Shown here: positions 6,591-15,400 of the stretch, piece by piece
Layout of the letters: the number at the start of each line of letters is the position of its first letter
How positions within the stretch are numbered: the stretch's first letter is position 1
Source of the DNA: SIG710 sp045648605
GTDB taxonomy: Bacteria > Bacillota > Clostridia > Oscillospirales > CAG-272
Direction of reading: 5' to 3'
NCBI GenBank assembly: GCA_045648605.1
Contig: JAZROG010000047.1
Span: 1 to 16,607, forward strand
Length of the DNA stretch: 16,607 bases
Translations under genes and position numbers: made by a program
Notes under the pieces: generated by a model
The model's input: only the letters and a program-made list of their open reading frames with translations
Database searches by the model: none
What the model was told of the DNA's origin: nothing

Positions 6591-7516
6591 TAATTGAGAA
6601 ATCCGTTTACTATTTGTTCTTCGGCTTCTTCCTCTGTAAGACCGAGAGTCATAAGCTTTATAAGCTGTTCACCTGCAATCTTTCCGATTGCAGCCTCGTG
6701 AATAAGGCTTGCATCGGTGTTGTTTGCCATGATCTCCGGAATTGCGCTGACGCTTGCATTATCCATAATAATAGCATCACATTCGGTGTGTCCCGCGCAT
6801 TTGCTGTTTCCGTTTATCTTGGAAATAAATATCTGATGTGAGGTGTCCTTTGCAACACTTCTTGAAACTACATTCGTGCTTGAATCCTCGCCGTCAAGGT
6901 CGACAGTAAATTCTGTTCTCGCGTACTGCGCGCCGTGAGTCATCAGCTTTTCGTGGATTATAAGCGTAGCATCCTTTTGGAGCTTTGCATTTGTAATGCG
7001 GTTGGTGGAGTCGATGCCCTTTATCTGCATCGTTTCCATTTCCATATAGCTTCCCTCGGAAAGATTGATAATGGTGGTAGGATTCATGACGTTTTCGCCG
7101 CCTGCTTCCTCCTTGCCGCCCTCTCCGTAATGCTTTTCAATGTATTTGAGCTTGGAATTTTTGCCAACGAAAAAGCTATGGATTCCGTCATGTGAGGACT
7201 TTTCGGAGCCGCAATTATGAATTCCGCAGCCCGCAACTATGGTAACATCGCAGTCCTCACCAATATGGAAATCATTATAAACAAGATCGTTAAGACCTGT
7301 TTCGCTGATAATTACGGGGATATGGACCTTTTCGCCCTTTGTTCCGTCTTTTATAAAAATATCGATGCCCGATTTATCGCTTTTTGTTACAATATCTATA
7401 TTTTCGGTGGTGTTTCTCGACGCAAGCGCACCGTTTGAGCGGATGTTGAATGCCCCCTCGGGGATCGCGTTGATACCCGCAATATTCATAAGCAGATTTT
7501 TTTGAATAATGTCCAT
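6590..7516 (-). CDS. sufB: SufB/SufD-family Fe-S cluster scaffold, short form
   Basis: 308 residues, much shorter than classical SufB (~480), so it consists mostly of the beta-helix core. With SufC it would form the scaffold on which Fe-S clusters are built and passed on in the cytoplasm. Family landmarks: AGCGIHNCG (Cys97, Cys102), FFVGKNSKLKYIEKHYG, a CAGHTECDAIIMD block (Cys240, His243, Cys246), PEIMANNTDASLIHEAAIG and the terminal LGLTEEEAEEQIVNGFL. The gene starts 12 bases after the sufC stop, with AGGAGGG in that gap, so the two are one operon. No sufS, sufU or sufD is adjacent, consistent with the minimal SufBC systems (also described as SMS) in anaerobic archaea and Clostridia. The assignment to that subtype is inference from length and gene content. 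Confidence 0.9.
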   Translation of the reverse strand: MDIIQKNLLMNIAGINAIPEGAFNIRSNGALASRNTTENIDIVTKSDKSGIDIFIKDGTKGEKVHIPVIISETGLNDLVYNDFHIGEDCDVTIVAGCGIHNCGSEKSSHDGIHSFFVGKNSKLKYIEKHYGEGGKEEAGGENVMNPTTIINLSEGSYMEMETMQIKGIDSTNRITNAKLQKDATLIIHEKLMTHGAQYARTEFTVDLDGEDSSTNVVSRSVAKDTSHQIFISKINGNSKCAGHTECDAIIMDNASVSAIPEIMANNTDASLIHEAAIGKIAGEQLIKLMTLGLTEEEAEEQIVNGFLN

Positions 7517-7528
7517 AAAAGTCCCTCC

Positions 7529-8254
7529 TTAAACAGCTTTATCGGTAAGAATCTTGCAAGCCCCCGATGCATTCATCATTTCGGGCAGAATTTCTTCCTT
7601 TGTGCCGATCTTTTCAAGCCTTCCGCCTGCTATAACGATGATCTTATCCGCTATATTAAGGATTCTTTCCTGATGGGAGATTATAACGATCGAGCCGTTT
7701 ATATTATCATGCATTTTTTCGAAAACATTGATAAGATTATTGAAGCTCCAAAGGTCGATTCCTGCCTCAGGCTCGTCAAATACGGAAATTTTTGTAGCTC
7801 TCGCTATTATCATAGCGATTTCTATTCTTTTAAGCTCACCGCCCGAAAGACTTGCGTTGACCTCGCGATTGATATAGTCTCTTGCGCAAAGTCCAACCTC
7901 GGAAAGATATGCACATGCCTCGGCAACACTGATTTCCTTGCCTGCAGCAAGGGTTATAAGATCCTTAACAGTGAGACCCTTGAAGCGCACAGGCTGCTGA
8001 AAAGCAAAGCTGATGCCTTTTTTTGCACGTTCCGTGATCGATAGGTCTGTGATATCCTCGCCATCAAGTATAATTCTACCGCTTGTAGGGGTATAAATTC
8101 CTGCAATGATTTTTGCAAGGGTGGATTTACCTCCGCCATTCGGGCCTGTAATTGCCACAAATCTTTCATTTATTTTCAGACTTACGTCCTTGATAATTTC
8201 TTTTTCTGTACCGTTGTCGTCAACAACATAGGAAATATTTTTAAGTTCCAGCAT
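7529..8254 (-). CDS. sufC: SufC-type ABC ATPase of Fe-S cluster assembly
   Basis: 241-residue soluble ABC ATPase that powers and reshapes the SufB scaffold. Walker A GPNGGGKST (37-45), Q-loop QQ (86-87), signature LSGGELKR (136-143), Walker B SVFDEPEAGID (157-167) and H-loop His194 are all present, so it should be active. The DEPEAGID reading differs from classical SufC (DETDSGLD), as expected for a divergent minimal type. Start: ATG 8254 rather than ATG 8290, because the promoter at 8291-8319 places the transcript start near 8284, downstream of 8290. The ribosome site AAAGGAG is rather far (about 13 bases) from ATG 8254. First gene of the sufC-sufB operon; sufB follows after 12 bases. Confidence 0.92.
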   Translation of the reverse strand: MLELKNISYVVDDNGTEKEIIKDVSLKINERFVAITGPNGGGKSTLAKIIAGIYTPTSGRIILDGEDITDLSITERAKKGISFAFQQPVRFKGLTVKDLITLAAGKEISVAEACAYLSEVGLCARDYINREVNASLSGGELKRIEIAMIIARATKISVFDEPEAGIDLWSFNNLINVFEKMHDNINGSIVIISHQERILNIADKIIVIAGGRLEKIGTKEEILPEMMNASGACKILTDKAV

Positions 8255-8290
8255 TATATATAAAAGTCTCCTTTCTTTTGAGATCAACAT

Positions 8291-8319
8291 ATTATAGCAT
8301 ATAATTACATTTTTTTCAA
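8291..8319 (-). promoter_or_regulatory. Promoter of sufC-sufB
   Basis: On the minus strand: TTGAAA (8314-8319), 17-bp spacer, TATAAT (8291-8296), predicted start near 8284. It decides the sufC start codon. Confidence 0.8.
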
Positions 8320-8340
8320 GTGTTTATTTATATTATTTTG

Positions 8341-8371
8341 TGTGACTTGGTCACATTATTATGTGTCATAA
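8341..8371. promoter_or_regulatory. Two adjacent small palindromes, candidate activator sites
   Basis: TGTGAC-TTG-GTCACA at 8341-8355 and TTATG-TGT-CATAA at 8359-8371. The first resembles a CRP/FNR-family half-site pair (TGTGA/TCACA) but with a 5-base instead of a 6-base gap. Centres lie about -64 from the sufC start and -66 from the nucleotidyltransferase start, where class I activators bind. The regulator is not known. Confidence 0.5.
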
Positions 8372-8395
8372 AACAAAAAATAAAAAACTTTGTTC

Positions 8396-8424
8396 TTGAC
8401 ATCGAAAAGTATATATGATATACT
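8396..8424 (+). promoter_or_regulatory. Promoter of the nucleotidyltransferase gene
   Basis: TTGACA (8396-8401), 17-bp spacer, TATACT (8419-8424), predicted start near 8431. The ribosome site AAAGGTGG (8442-8449) precedes ATG 8456 by 6 bases, so the earlier in-frame TTG at 8450 is not needed. Confidence 0.88.
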
Positions 8425-8455
8425 AAATTAACTAATAAATTAAAGGTGGTTGAGT

Positions 8456-9364
8456 ATGAAAACATCGCTTGTTATTCTCGCTGCGGGTATCGGCTCGCGC
8501 TTTGGTGGGGGAGTTAAGCAAATAGCTCCGATTGGTCCCGGCGGCGAAATTATAATTGACTATTCCATAAAGGATGCGCTTGATGCCGGCTTTGATAAGG
8601 TGATTTTTATTATCAGGCGTGATATAGAAAAGGATTTTAAGGAAGTCGTCGGAAACCGAATCGAAAAGCTTTGTGAGGTTGAATATGTTTATCAGTCTGT
8701 AGATGATCTTCCGTTCTATCCCGAATGTGCAAAGAACAGAGTCAAGCCTTGGGGCACAACTCATGCGCTCTGGAGTGCGAGAAATGCTGTAAAAGAGCCA
8801 TTTCTTGTCATAAATGCTGATGATTATTACGGCAAGGATGCTTATAAGACAGCTCATGAATTTCTTCTTTCCTGTGATAATAAAGAAAAGCCTTTGTTTG
8901 GCATGGTTGGATTTGTTCTTGAAAACACCCTCAGTGATAACGGTGGTGTTACGAGGGGCGTATGTAAAACAGACTCCCTTGGAATGCTCACGGAAGTTGT
9001 GGAGACTTATGAAATCAAAAAGACCGAGAATGGAGCTGCCGGAATTGTGGGCGGCAATGACACCCCTCTCGATCTTCATTCACTTGTATCTATGAATATG
9101 TGGTGCTTCACGCCTGAGATTTTTGAGATGGCTGAAACTGCACTTGTAGAATTTCTGAAGTCGCTCTCCGCAGAGGATATAAAGAAAGAGCACGTTTTGC
9201 CGACTCTTGTGGGCGAGCTTCTTTCAAACGGTAAAATTGATGTTAAGGTGATGTCCTCGAAGGATTCCTGGGTGGGAGTAACATATGCCGAGGACAAGCC
9301 TTATGTTATGAACTATTTTAAAAAGCTCATAGAGGATGGCGTTTATCCCGAAAGACTCTACTGA
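8456..9364 (+). CDS. Nucleotidyltransferase family protein (sugar-phosphate NTP transferase type)
   Basis: 302 residues. N-terminal signature LAAGIGSRFGGGVKQ (9-21) is the nucleotide-binding loop of the glucose-1-phosphate nucleotidylyltransferase superfamily, followed by the GPGGEIIIDYSI region. The HALWSARN segment and INADDYYG (metal-binding Asp122/Asp123) are the other active-site landmarks. The reaction would be transfer of a nucleoside monophosphate to a sugar phosphate or a similar phosphorylated acceptor; the exact substrate cannot be read from the sequence. It is transcribed divergently from suf from its own promoter. Its stop overlaps that of the convergent FkbM gene by 7 bases, with no terminator between them. 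A partnership with FkbM in cell-surface glycan or metabolite modification is possible but only inferred. Confidence 0.88.
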   Translation: MKTSLVILAAGIGSRFGGGVKQIAPIGPGGEIIIDYSIKDALDAGFDKVIFIIRRDIEKDFKEVVGNRIEKLCEVEYVYQSVDDLPFYPECAKNRVKPWGTTHALWSARNAVKEPFLVINADDYYGKDAYKTAHEFLLSCDNKEKPLFGMVGFVLENTLSDNGGVTRGVCKTDSLGMLTEVVETYEIKKTENGAAGIVGGNDTPLDLHSLVSMNMWCFTPEIFEMAETALVEFLKSLSAEDIKKEHVLPTLVGELLSNGKIDVKVMSSKDSWVGVTYAEDKPYVMNYFKKLIEDGVYPERLY

Positions 9365-10449
9365 TTTTTTGTACAGTATAGGTTAAGATCCCATGCGGGA
9401 TAATATCTGAATCTTCTGAGGTATAGCTTATAGTCCCCAAGCTCGCGTACGAGCTTGGGGAGAGTGAAGATATCCTCACTTCTGTGATAAAGAGAAACGA
9501 GAAGGTCCGGGGAATAGTTTTTTATTGTTTCCTTTGAGCCGTAGAGCGCTTCCTTTTCGGAGCCTTCAACATCATATTTTATGTAATCGACTTTTTTTCC
9601 GCAAAGTATTTCATCGAGAGCTTTTGCCTCAATTTCAATTGGCTTTTTGCCGCTCAGGGTTGCTGAATTTCCCAAAATGTTTGAATTTCTGTTTCCGCTC
9701 CCGTCAAAATAGAGTGTTTCACTGCGGTTCCAAGCAGCGCAGTTGTGGCAGAAAAGCTCAAATCTTTGCTCGGCTTCTGCGTATGCCGAGAGCTTTTTGA
9801 ATGTGCGCCTATCGGGTTCAAGTGCAAAAACATTTTTTAGATTTGTGGCATGCTCTGCAAGCTCTCGTATTGTATCACCGTTGTAAGCACCAAGGTCGGC
9901 ATAGGCAGTGTAGCCTTGAGGTCTGAGAATTTGCTCATAAACTTCGTTTTTTTCGCAAACACTTTCGTTCAGATAATCGGTTTTTCCTGTAAGCTTTGCG
10001 TTTATCACCGACTTAAATATTTCTTTTGATCTTTCGTCCTCAAAAAGACCATATACCTCCTCAATTTCGGATAAATGACTCTTGCAAAAATCCATGTCGA
10101 AGAGTGTTTCTCCGAAAACAGGTACATCGGGAACGAGAAGCTCGGTTTCGCACGCGATCTTGTCGATCTTTTCGAGAACGTCGGGCAGGGAAGTGGCAAA
10201 GGACAAAAGAACAATAAAATCCGAATATTTTTCCTTTATCTCACTATATGTGAGAACTGTTTTCCCGTGGAACGAGTGTCCTCTTACAAATCCGTCGCTT
10301 GCGAAAAATTCGCATATCTCAATGCCTTTTTTCTCGCATATACCAAGAATTTTGTCGGCACCGTTTCCCATTCCGTACATAACGATTTTCTTGCCGCATT
10401 CAGCGAGATATTGCCAAATATCGCGCTCGGCTGAAATAATATTTTTCAT
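9358..10449 (-). CDS. FkbM-family methyltransferase with N-terminal Rossmann-like domain
   Basis: 363 residues in two parts. Residues ~20-110 contain KKIVMYGMGNGADKIL and VLLSFATSLPDVLEKI, a Rossmann-like nucleotide- or sugar-binding fold often found before FkbM or glycan-biosynthesis domains. Residues ~180-360 are the SAM-dependent FkbM methyltransferase: motif I DLGAYNGDT (185-193), motif II FALEPD (208-213), AAWNRSETLYFDG and KYDVEGSEKEAL (291-302). Such enzymes O-methylate sugars or polyketide hydroxyls; the acceptor here is unknown. The ribosome site AAAAGGAA precedes ATG 10449. It diverges from the HIT gene with 29 bases between, and converges on the nucleotidyltransferase gene with a 7-bp overlap of the two ends. 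No clear promoter was found in the short upstream gap. Confidence 0.88.
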   Translation of the reverse strand: MKNIISAERDIWQYLAECGKKIVMYGMGNGADKILGICEKKGIEICEFFASDGFVRGHSFHGKTVLTYSEIKEKYSDFIVLLSFATSLPDVLEKIDKIACETELLVPDVPVFGETLFDMDFCKSHLSEIEEVYGLFEDERSKEIFKSVINAKLTGKTDYLNESVCEKNEVYEQILRPQGYTAYADLGAYNGDTIRELAEHATNLKNVFALEPDRRTFKKLSAYAEAEQRFELFCHNCAAWNRSETLYFDGSGNRNSNILGNSATLSGKKPIEIEAKALDEILCGKKVDYIKYDVEGSEKEALYGSKETIKNYSPDLLVSLYHRSEDIFTLPKLVRELGDYKLYLRRFRYYPAWDLNLYCTKNQ

Positions 10450-10478
10450 AATAATTCCTTTTATTTTGGAGGTTTAAG

Positions 10479-10817
10479 ATGGATTGTCTTTTTTGTAAGA
10501 TCATCAAGGGTGAGATCCCCTCAACAAAGGTTTTTGAAAACGAATATGTCTATGCATTCAGGGATATAAATCCCCAGATGCCAACGCATATCATCGTTGT
10601 CCCAAAGGAGCATATGGTGTCTGCCGATGAGGTCAGCGCCGAAAACAGCCTTTATATTGCAAAGATATTTGAGGCTGTTCCGCAGATCGCAAAGACTGAA
10701 GGGCTCTCAAATGGCTACCGTGTTATCACCAACTGCGGCGATGATGCTTGCCAGAGCGTAAAGCACCTGCATTTCCACATCCTTGGCGGCGGTAAAATGA
10801 CCGATAAAATGGGATAA
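10479..10817 (+). CDS. HIT-family nucleotide hydrolase (HinT-like)
   Basis: 112 residues, normal for HinT. It hydrolyses nucleoside phosphoramidates such as AMP-lysine in the cytoplasm; the physiological role in bacteria is poorly defined. Typical start MDCLFCKIIKGEIPS with the Cys3/Cys6 pair, then RDINPQMPTHIIVVPKEH, and the catalytic histidine triad HLHFHILGG (His96, His98, His100). GGAGG at 10468-10472 precedes the ATG by about 6 bases. A terminator follows directly. It appears to be a single-gene unit. Confidence 0.94.
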   Translation: MDCLFCKIIKGEIPSTKVFENEYVYAFRDINPQMPTHIIVVPKEHMVSADEVSAENSLYIAKIFEAVPQIAKTEGLSNGYRVITNCGDDACQSVKHLHFHILGGGKMTDKMG

Positions 10818-10824
10818 GCTTTAA

Positions 10825-10856
10825 AAACAGGACTGCGAGAGGCAGTCCTGTTTATT
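10825..10856. terminator. Bidirectional terminator between HIT gene and aspartokinase
   Basis: A 12-bp perfect stem (10825-10836 with 10842-10853) with a GAGAG loop, 7 bases after the HIT stop codon and 3 bases from the convergent aspartokinase stop. The flanking A and T runs allow termination in both directions. Confidence 0.88.
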
Positions 10857-12173
10857 TTATTTAACAAATTCAGCGTAAATTGCTTTGAGTGCTGTTTCAA
10901 GCTCTTTTTCATCGACACCGATGATGACATTAAGCTCACTTGAGCCTTGGTCGATCATGCGGATATTAACGTCTGCTGAGGAAACTGCGCTTACGATTCT
11001 TGATGCAGTACCCTTAGCCTTGACCATACCGCGTCCAACCACTGCAAGCAGTGCAAGACCGTTATCAACATTGATAGTATCCGGCTTAACGGCTCTTGTA
11101 AGAGAATTCAAGATCTTCTCCTGCTTTTCTTCGATGGAAGCGGTCTGAACTATAACGCACATAGTATCGATGCCTGAGGGAAGATGCTCAAAGGAAACTT
11201 CGTTATCTTCAAACACTTCAAGAACCTTACGTCCGAAGCCTACCTCGGAGTTCATCATATCCTTTTCGATTGTGATAGCGGTAAATCCGCGTTTGCCTGC
11301 AATGCCGGTGATGACATTCTTTGAGTCATAGTCCTTAGCGGAGGGAACGATCATTGTTCCTCTGTCCTCGGGGGCGTTGGTATTCTTGATATTTATCGGG
11401 ATTCCCGCAATGCGAACAGGGAAGATAGCATCCTCATGAAGTACGGTTGCGCCCATATATGAAAGCTCGCGGAGCTCTCTGTATGTAATTGTATCGATAG
11501 TGCAAGGATCATCAACTATTCGAGGGTCTGCCATCATAAAGCCCGAAACATCGGTCCAGTTTTCATAAAGATCTGCAGATGCCGCACGCGCAACGATAGA
11601 GCCTGTTATATCCGAGCCGCCTCGTGAGAATGTCTTTATTGTTCCGTTGGGCATAACGCCGTAAAAACCGGGGATAACAGCGTGCTCATGCTTTTTAAGC
11701 TCGGCTGAAAGCACAGCATTGGTTTTTTCATCGTCAAATGTGCCGTTTTCCTTAAAAAGAATAACATTTTCTGCATCGATAAAATCGAATCCAAGATATT
11801 TTGCAAGAATAAGTCCGTTAAGGTATTCACCGCGGCTTGCCGCAAAATCGCGTCCAGAGCTGTGAAGCATAGCGTTCTTAACATATGTAAGCTCGCCGTC
11901 GATATTGAAATTAAGACCGAGCTCTGCGATGATCTCATTATATCTCTTGCAGATGAGCTGGAAATATTCCTCAATATCTTCCTTTGCCTTTATCATCTCA
12001 TAGCAGTGATAAAGCATATCGGTGACCTTTGTATCATCCTTGTATCTTTTACCGGGAGCCGAGGGGACAACATAACGGCGTGCGGGGTCTTCTTTGATTA
12101 TTTTTGCTACCTGCTTAAAATGTTCTGCATCGGCGAGGGAGCTGCCGCCGAATTTTACAACCTTGAGCTGCAT
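10857..12173 (-). CDS. lysC: Aspartokinase, monofunctional, with C-terminal ACT domains
   Basis: Phosphorylates L-aspartate, the first step to lysine, threonine, methionine and diaminopimelate. 438 residues. The catalytic kinase domain (1-~280) has KFGGSS (7-12), VPSAPGKRYKDDTKVTD, SSGRDFAASRGEYL and SRGGSDITGS (183-192), plus WTDVSGFMMADPRIV for substrate binding. Residues ~289-438 hold two ACT-type regulatory units (ITIEKDMMNSEVGFGRKVLEVF..., and ALLAVVGRGM... with VNIRMIDQGSSELNVIIGV), so feedback control by an end-product amino acid is expected. AAGGAG precedes ATG 12173 by 7-8 bases. It is a single gene with its own near-consensus promoter and a shared terminator. The symbol is the general one for aspartokinase; the isozyme type is not certain. 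Confidence 0.94.
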   Translation of the reverse strand: MQLKVVKFGGSSLADAEHFKQVAKIIKEDPARRYVVPSAPGKRYKDDTKVTDMLYHCYEMIKAKEDIEEYFQLICKRYNEIIAELGLNFNIDGELTYVKNAMLHSSGRDFAASRGEYLNGLILAKYLGFDFIDAENVILFKENGTFDDEKTNAVLSAELKKHEHAVIPGFYGVMPNGTIKTFSRGGSDITGSIVARAASADLYENWTDVSGFMMADPRIVDDPCTIDTITYRELRELSYMGATVLHEDAIFPVRIAGIPINIKNTNAPEDRGTMIVPSAKDYDSKNVITGIAGKRGFTAITIEKDMMNSEVGFGRKVLEVFEDNEVSFEHLPSGIDTMCVIVQTASIEEKQEKILNSLTRAVKPDTINVDNGLALLAVVGRGMVKAKGTASRIVSAVSSADVNIRMIDQGSSELNVIIGVDEKELETALKAIYAEFVK

Positions 12174-12204
12174 AAATTTATCTCCTTATAGCGAATTTAA
12201 CATT

Positions 12205-12233
12205 ATTATATTAAATTTTTATCTTTCTGTCAA
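12205..12233 (-). promoter_or_regulatory. Promoter of aspartokinase gene
   Basis: On the minus strand: TTGACA (12228-12233), 17-bp spacer, TATAAT (12205-12210), a full consensus match. Predicted start is near 12198, about 25 bases before the start codon, so no attenuator or riboswitch fits in the leader. Confidence 0.92.
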
Positions 12234-12248
12234 GAGGATTTAACTAAT

Positions 12249-12278
12249 GTTACCAAAAAACATTTATATTTTTGTAAC
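12249..12278. repeat. Inverted repeat upstream of the aspartokinase and esterase genes
   Basis: GTTAC-C-AAAAA (12249-12259) faces TTTTTGTAAC (12269-12278); the arms match apart from one extra C. It lies 16 bases upstream of the aspartokinase -35. It could be an operator or a weak hairpin; nothing else identifiable is seen between 12234 and 12312. Confidence 0.4.
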
Positions 12279-12312
12279 AAACGTCAAAAAAATATCTTTT
12301 GTTGAAAAAACA

Positions 12313-12341
12313 TTGTAAAAAATTGATATTAGTGATACAAT
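12313..12341 (+). promoter_or_regulatory. Possible distal promoter of the secreted esterase gene
   Basis: TTGTAA (12313-12318), 17-bp spacer, TACAAT (12336-12341). This would give a leader of about 130 bases. It is a reasonable but weaker match in A+T-rich DNA, where chance matches are common. Confidence 0.4.
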
Positions 12342-12382
12342 GATTTATTATGGAAGATCATAATTCAATATATGACAATGTT

Positions 12383-12411
12383 TTGCATAAACAGAGCAAA
12401 ACCGCTATAGT
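12383..12411 (+). promoter_or_regulatory. Possible proximal promoter of the secreted esterase gene
   Basis: TTGCAT (12383-12388), 17-bp spacer, TATAGT (12406-12411), predicted start near 12418. This leaves about 60 bases to ATG 12479, which is preceded by a purine-rich but weak ribosome site (GAGAAGAAG). Confidence 0.5.
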
Positions 12412-12478
12412 TTGCGCATAAAAATTGTGGTAAAATATTATTTACATAAACAATAATTTTTGAAAGAGAAGAAGAAAC

Positions 12479-15400
12479 ATGAAAATCAACTTCAAAAGAT
12501 TGAGTATCGTATTTGCTTTTGTTCTTGTGTTTGCGGCGATGTTTGCAATTTCTGCATTTGCCCTCACAAACTACAACTACATACTCATCCAACTACTTCC
12601 ACGGCGAAACGGATAAGGATCCGATGACTTGTGCCGTAGGCGAAACAATGACATTTACAGTGTCACTCAAATCGTCCTCGGGCGATCTTGTTTCGGTGCC
12701 CTATTTCTCCTATTCATTCTCGGGAGACGACGGTATCGCAAGCAGTGGTAAGGTGTGCGGCTCAAGTGGTACATTCACCGTTACACACAAGATCACTTGC
12801 CCCAGACTCGTTCGTCTTACCGTTAAGGCACTTGATTCCGACGGAAATGAGCTGTCTTATATAAGCGGCTCAGAAACAAAATATGTCCGTTTCCAGGGCG
12901 GTGCATGCGCTGATTGGCGTGACATAAAGACTGCAATTGCAGAGCCGGACGATTTTGACGAGAATTGGGAAAGAACACTTGAGGAGCTTGATGCGGTATA
13001 TCCCTTGATATATGACCTTAAGATCGATACTACCAATTCCAACTCTTCTTACACTGTTTACGATCTTTATGTAAATGCACCCGGCAGCAAGAATATCAAA
13101 GCGGGCGAGGCTAAGTTTTATCTTAATTTCCAGGGTGCGGGTGTATATACCTCTCCCGGAGTATCAAAGAAAGCCGGCTATGTAACTCTTTGTGTTTATG
13201 CACACAGCATAGAGTTGAGCCGCGAATCATCATATTATACAGATCTGAACAACGGACTTCTCAGCGGATATATGAAGCGCGCGCTTTACAACGATAACGC
13301 AGAGGAAAGCTATACTAATATAAGATCCTCCGTGACCTTCAGGCGGTTCGCTTTCTTAAGACCTTCTTTGGTGAGGCTGGCGACGTTGATTCCTTTGGAG
13401 AAATTGATGTTTCTGTTTGGAAGGCCTTTGGAATGGTAAGGACATAGAGCTTTACGGTCAGATCCAGGGCGGCTTCCAATGTATAGCTGTTGCGGCACTT
13501 GATCATGACATCTCTCTTTGTCAGCCTTGGGTTGCTTGCTGGTGCGATATGTATGCAAAGACATATTTCCCCACAAGAAGAACAATGAGCCTTGTTTACG
13601 AGCATTATTCCCAGAAATATTTTGATTCTGTTGCTCTCGGCAAGAGAATCGTTTGTCCAACATATGTTTATACAGGCTTTGGTGACGATACCTGTCCCAC
13701 TATCGGTGTAATTGCCGCATATAATGAAATGACTTGCAAAAAGCAGCTCATTATCTATCAGGGCATGGAGCATAACTGTTCAACAAGTTACGCAAACGGT
13801 GTTCCAAAGCACAAATATACCTCCGATGTTGAAAACTTCAAGGTTCCTTACAACTGGACATATACCTTTGATTGGGAAATTGCAAGTGTAGAAGGAAGCG
13901 CTTTTGAGCTTCTTTCCGATGGCAAGACAATTAAGTCTGTTGGAACAGGTACTGCAAACGTTACCTTTGCCGATGGCAGACATTATCCCATAGTTGTAGA
14001 GACCGAGGCTGCAATATATGACCTTATTTTCTCGGATGAGGCTCTTTCCGATGATATGATCGACGGCTTTGCAAAGTCGATTTATGCGAGAACTGCACAT
14101 ACAGCATACGCAGGACTTACATGGAATGACCTTGCATCCGAAATCAATGCAGGTAAGATCATAAAGGGCAGAACATATTATGTAATTTCAAATCTCGACA
14201 ATAACAAGAGCTATTCTGCAGATGACATGTATCAGCTCTATGAGGCTTCGGGTGCCGATTATCTCGTTATGATCCCCGGCGCTTCTATTGATAGTACCGA
14301 TATTGCTATGTATGCAATGCAGCTGAATCAGAATGATTTTCCAAATTCCTATGTATGCAATAATGGAGACGCAAGCGATTATGTTGTTTGCGGTTATGAA
14401 ACCAATGCTCCGCAATGAATTTCGCTTCGGTAAACGGTGTTACCTTCTCTTCTCTCGGTGCTTGCGGATATGCAGGTGCATCCCTTATGTGGGAATATAG
14501 AGATAATGTTCTTTATATCACAGGTAACGGCACAACCGTTGAATCAGGATGTGGCGGGTATCAGAAGGAATCAACCTCCGCATGGTATGCTTATTATAAG
14601 CAGATCAAAAAGGTTGTTATTTGTGATTCCGTAACTGCTATTGGCTTATATTTCTTCTATAATATGAGTGCACTTACCGAGATCGAAATTCCCGCATCCT
14701 TAAGAACGATAAATACAGGTCATTTATGGCTTTATCAAACATTTCCTCCATTTACATTCGCGGAAATGAGCCTGAGGCAGGTGTTATTGATCTTTCTACA
14801 GTTACAAGCATTGTTGGCGGTTATCAATTTGATAGCGGTGCAACATACGTAACAAAGTTTATTCTTTCCGATGATCTTACAGGCTATATCGGTGATAAAT
14901 TCCTCACCACAAACAAAGCAATGACCGAGCTTACCATCCCCGCGGGTGTAACAAGCCTTGCAAACAGAAGTATTTCGGGTAACTCGGCGCTTAAAAAGCT
15001 TACAATTCTCGGTCGCGCTACTACCATCGGCGGTGACGCGCTTGTTTATAGCGCATCAAGCTCTACCAAGCTCGATATCATATACGGTAGGATCGGATCT
15101 CCCGCAGCAAACTTTGCGCAGAGCAAGGGAATTGCTTTTGCCGATCTGACAGGTGACAGATATGATGGCGAGGTCACATTCAGCGGTGATTGCGGAAATG
15201 GTGTTTATTTCAAGCTTATTGAAAACGATACCGCAGACACATATACTCTCTATTTCTACGGTACAGGCACAGAAATTATCAACGGAAATACAGCTACAGA
15301 GCTTAATGCTCCTTGGGCTGATTATGCCGATAAGATCACTAAGGTTGTTTACCGTGGATCCATCGAAAGCATGGGCGATTATAATGTGTTTGATTTCAGC

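Noticed and set aside
8254..8290. Longer SufC start at ATG 8290
   Set aside because: The extra codons contain the AAAGGAG ribosome site, and the promoter places the transcript start near 8284, downstream of that ATG.
12350..12421. 23-residue open frame (MEDHNSIYDNVL...) upstream of the secreted esterase
   Set aside because: It begins only about 2 bases after the predicted start of the distal promoter, has no ribosome site, and is short enough to arise by chance in A+T-rich DNA.
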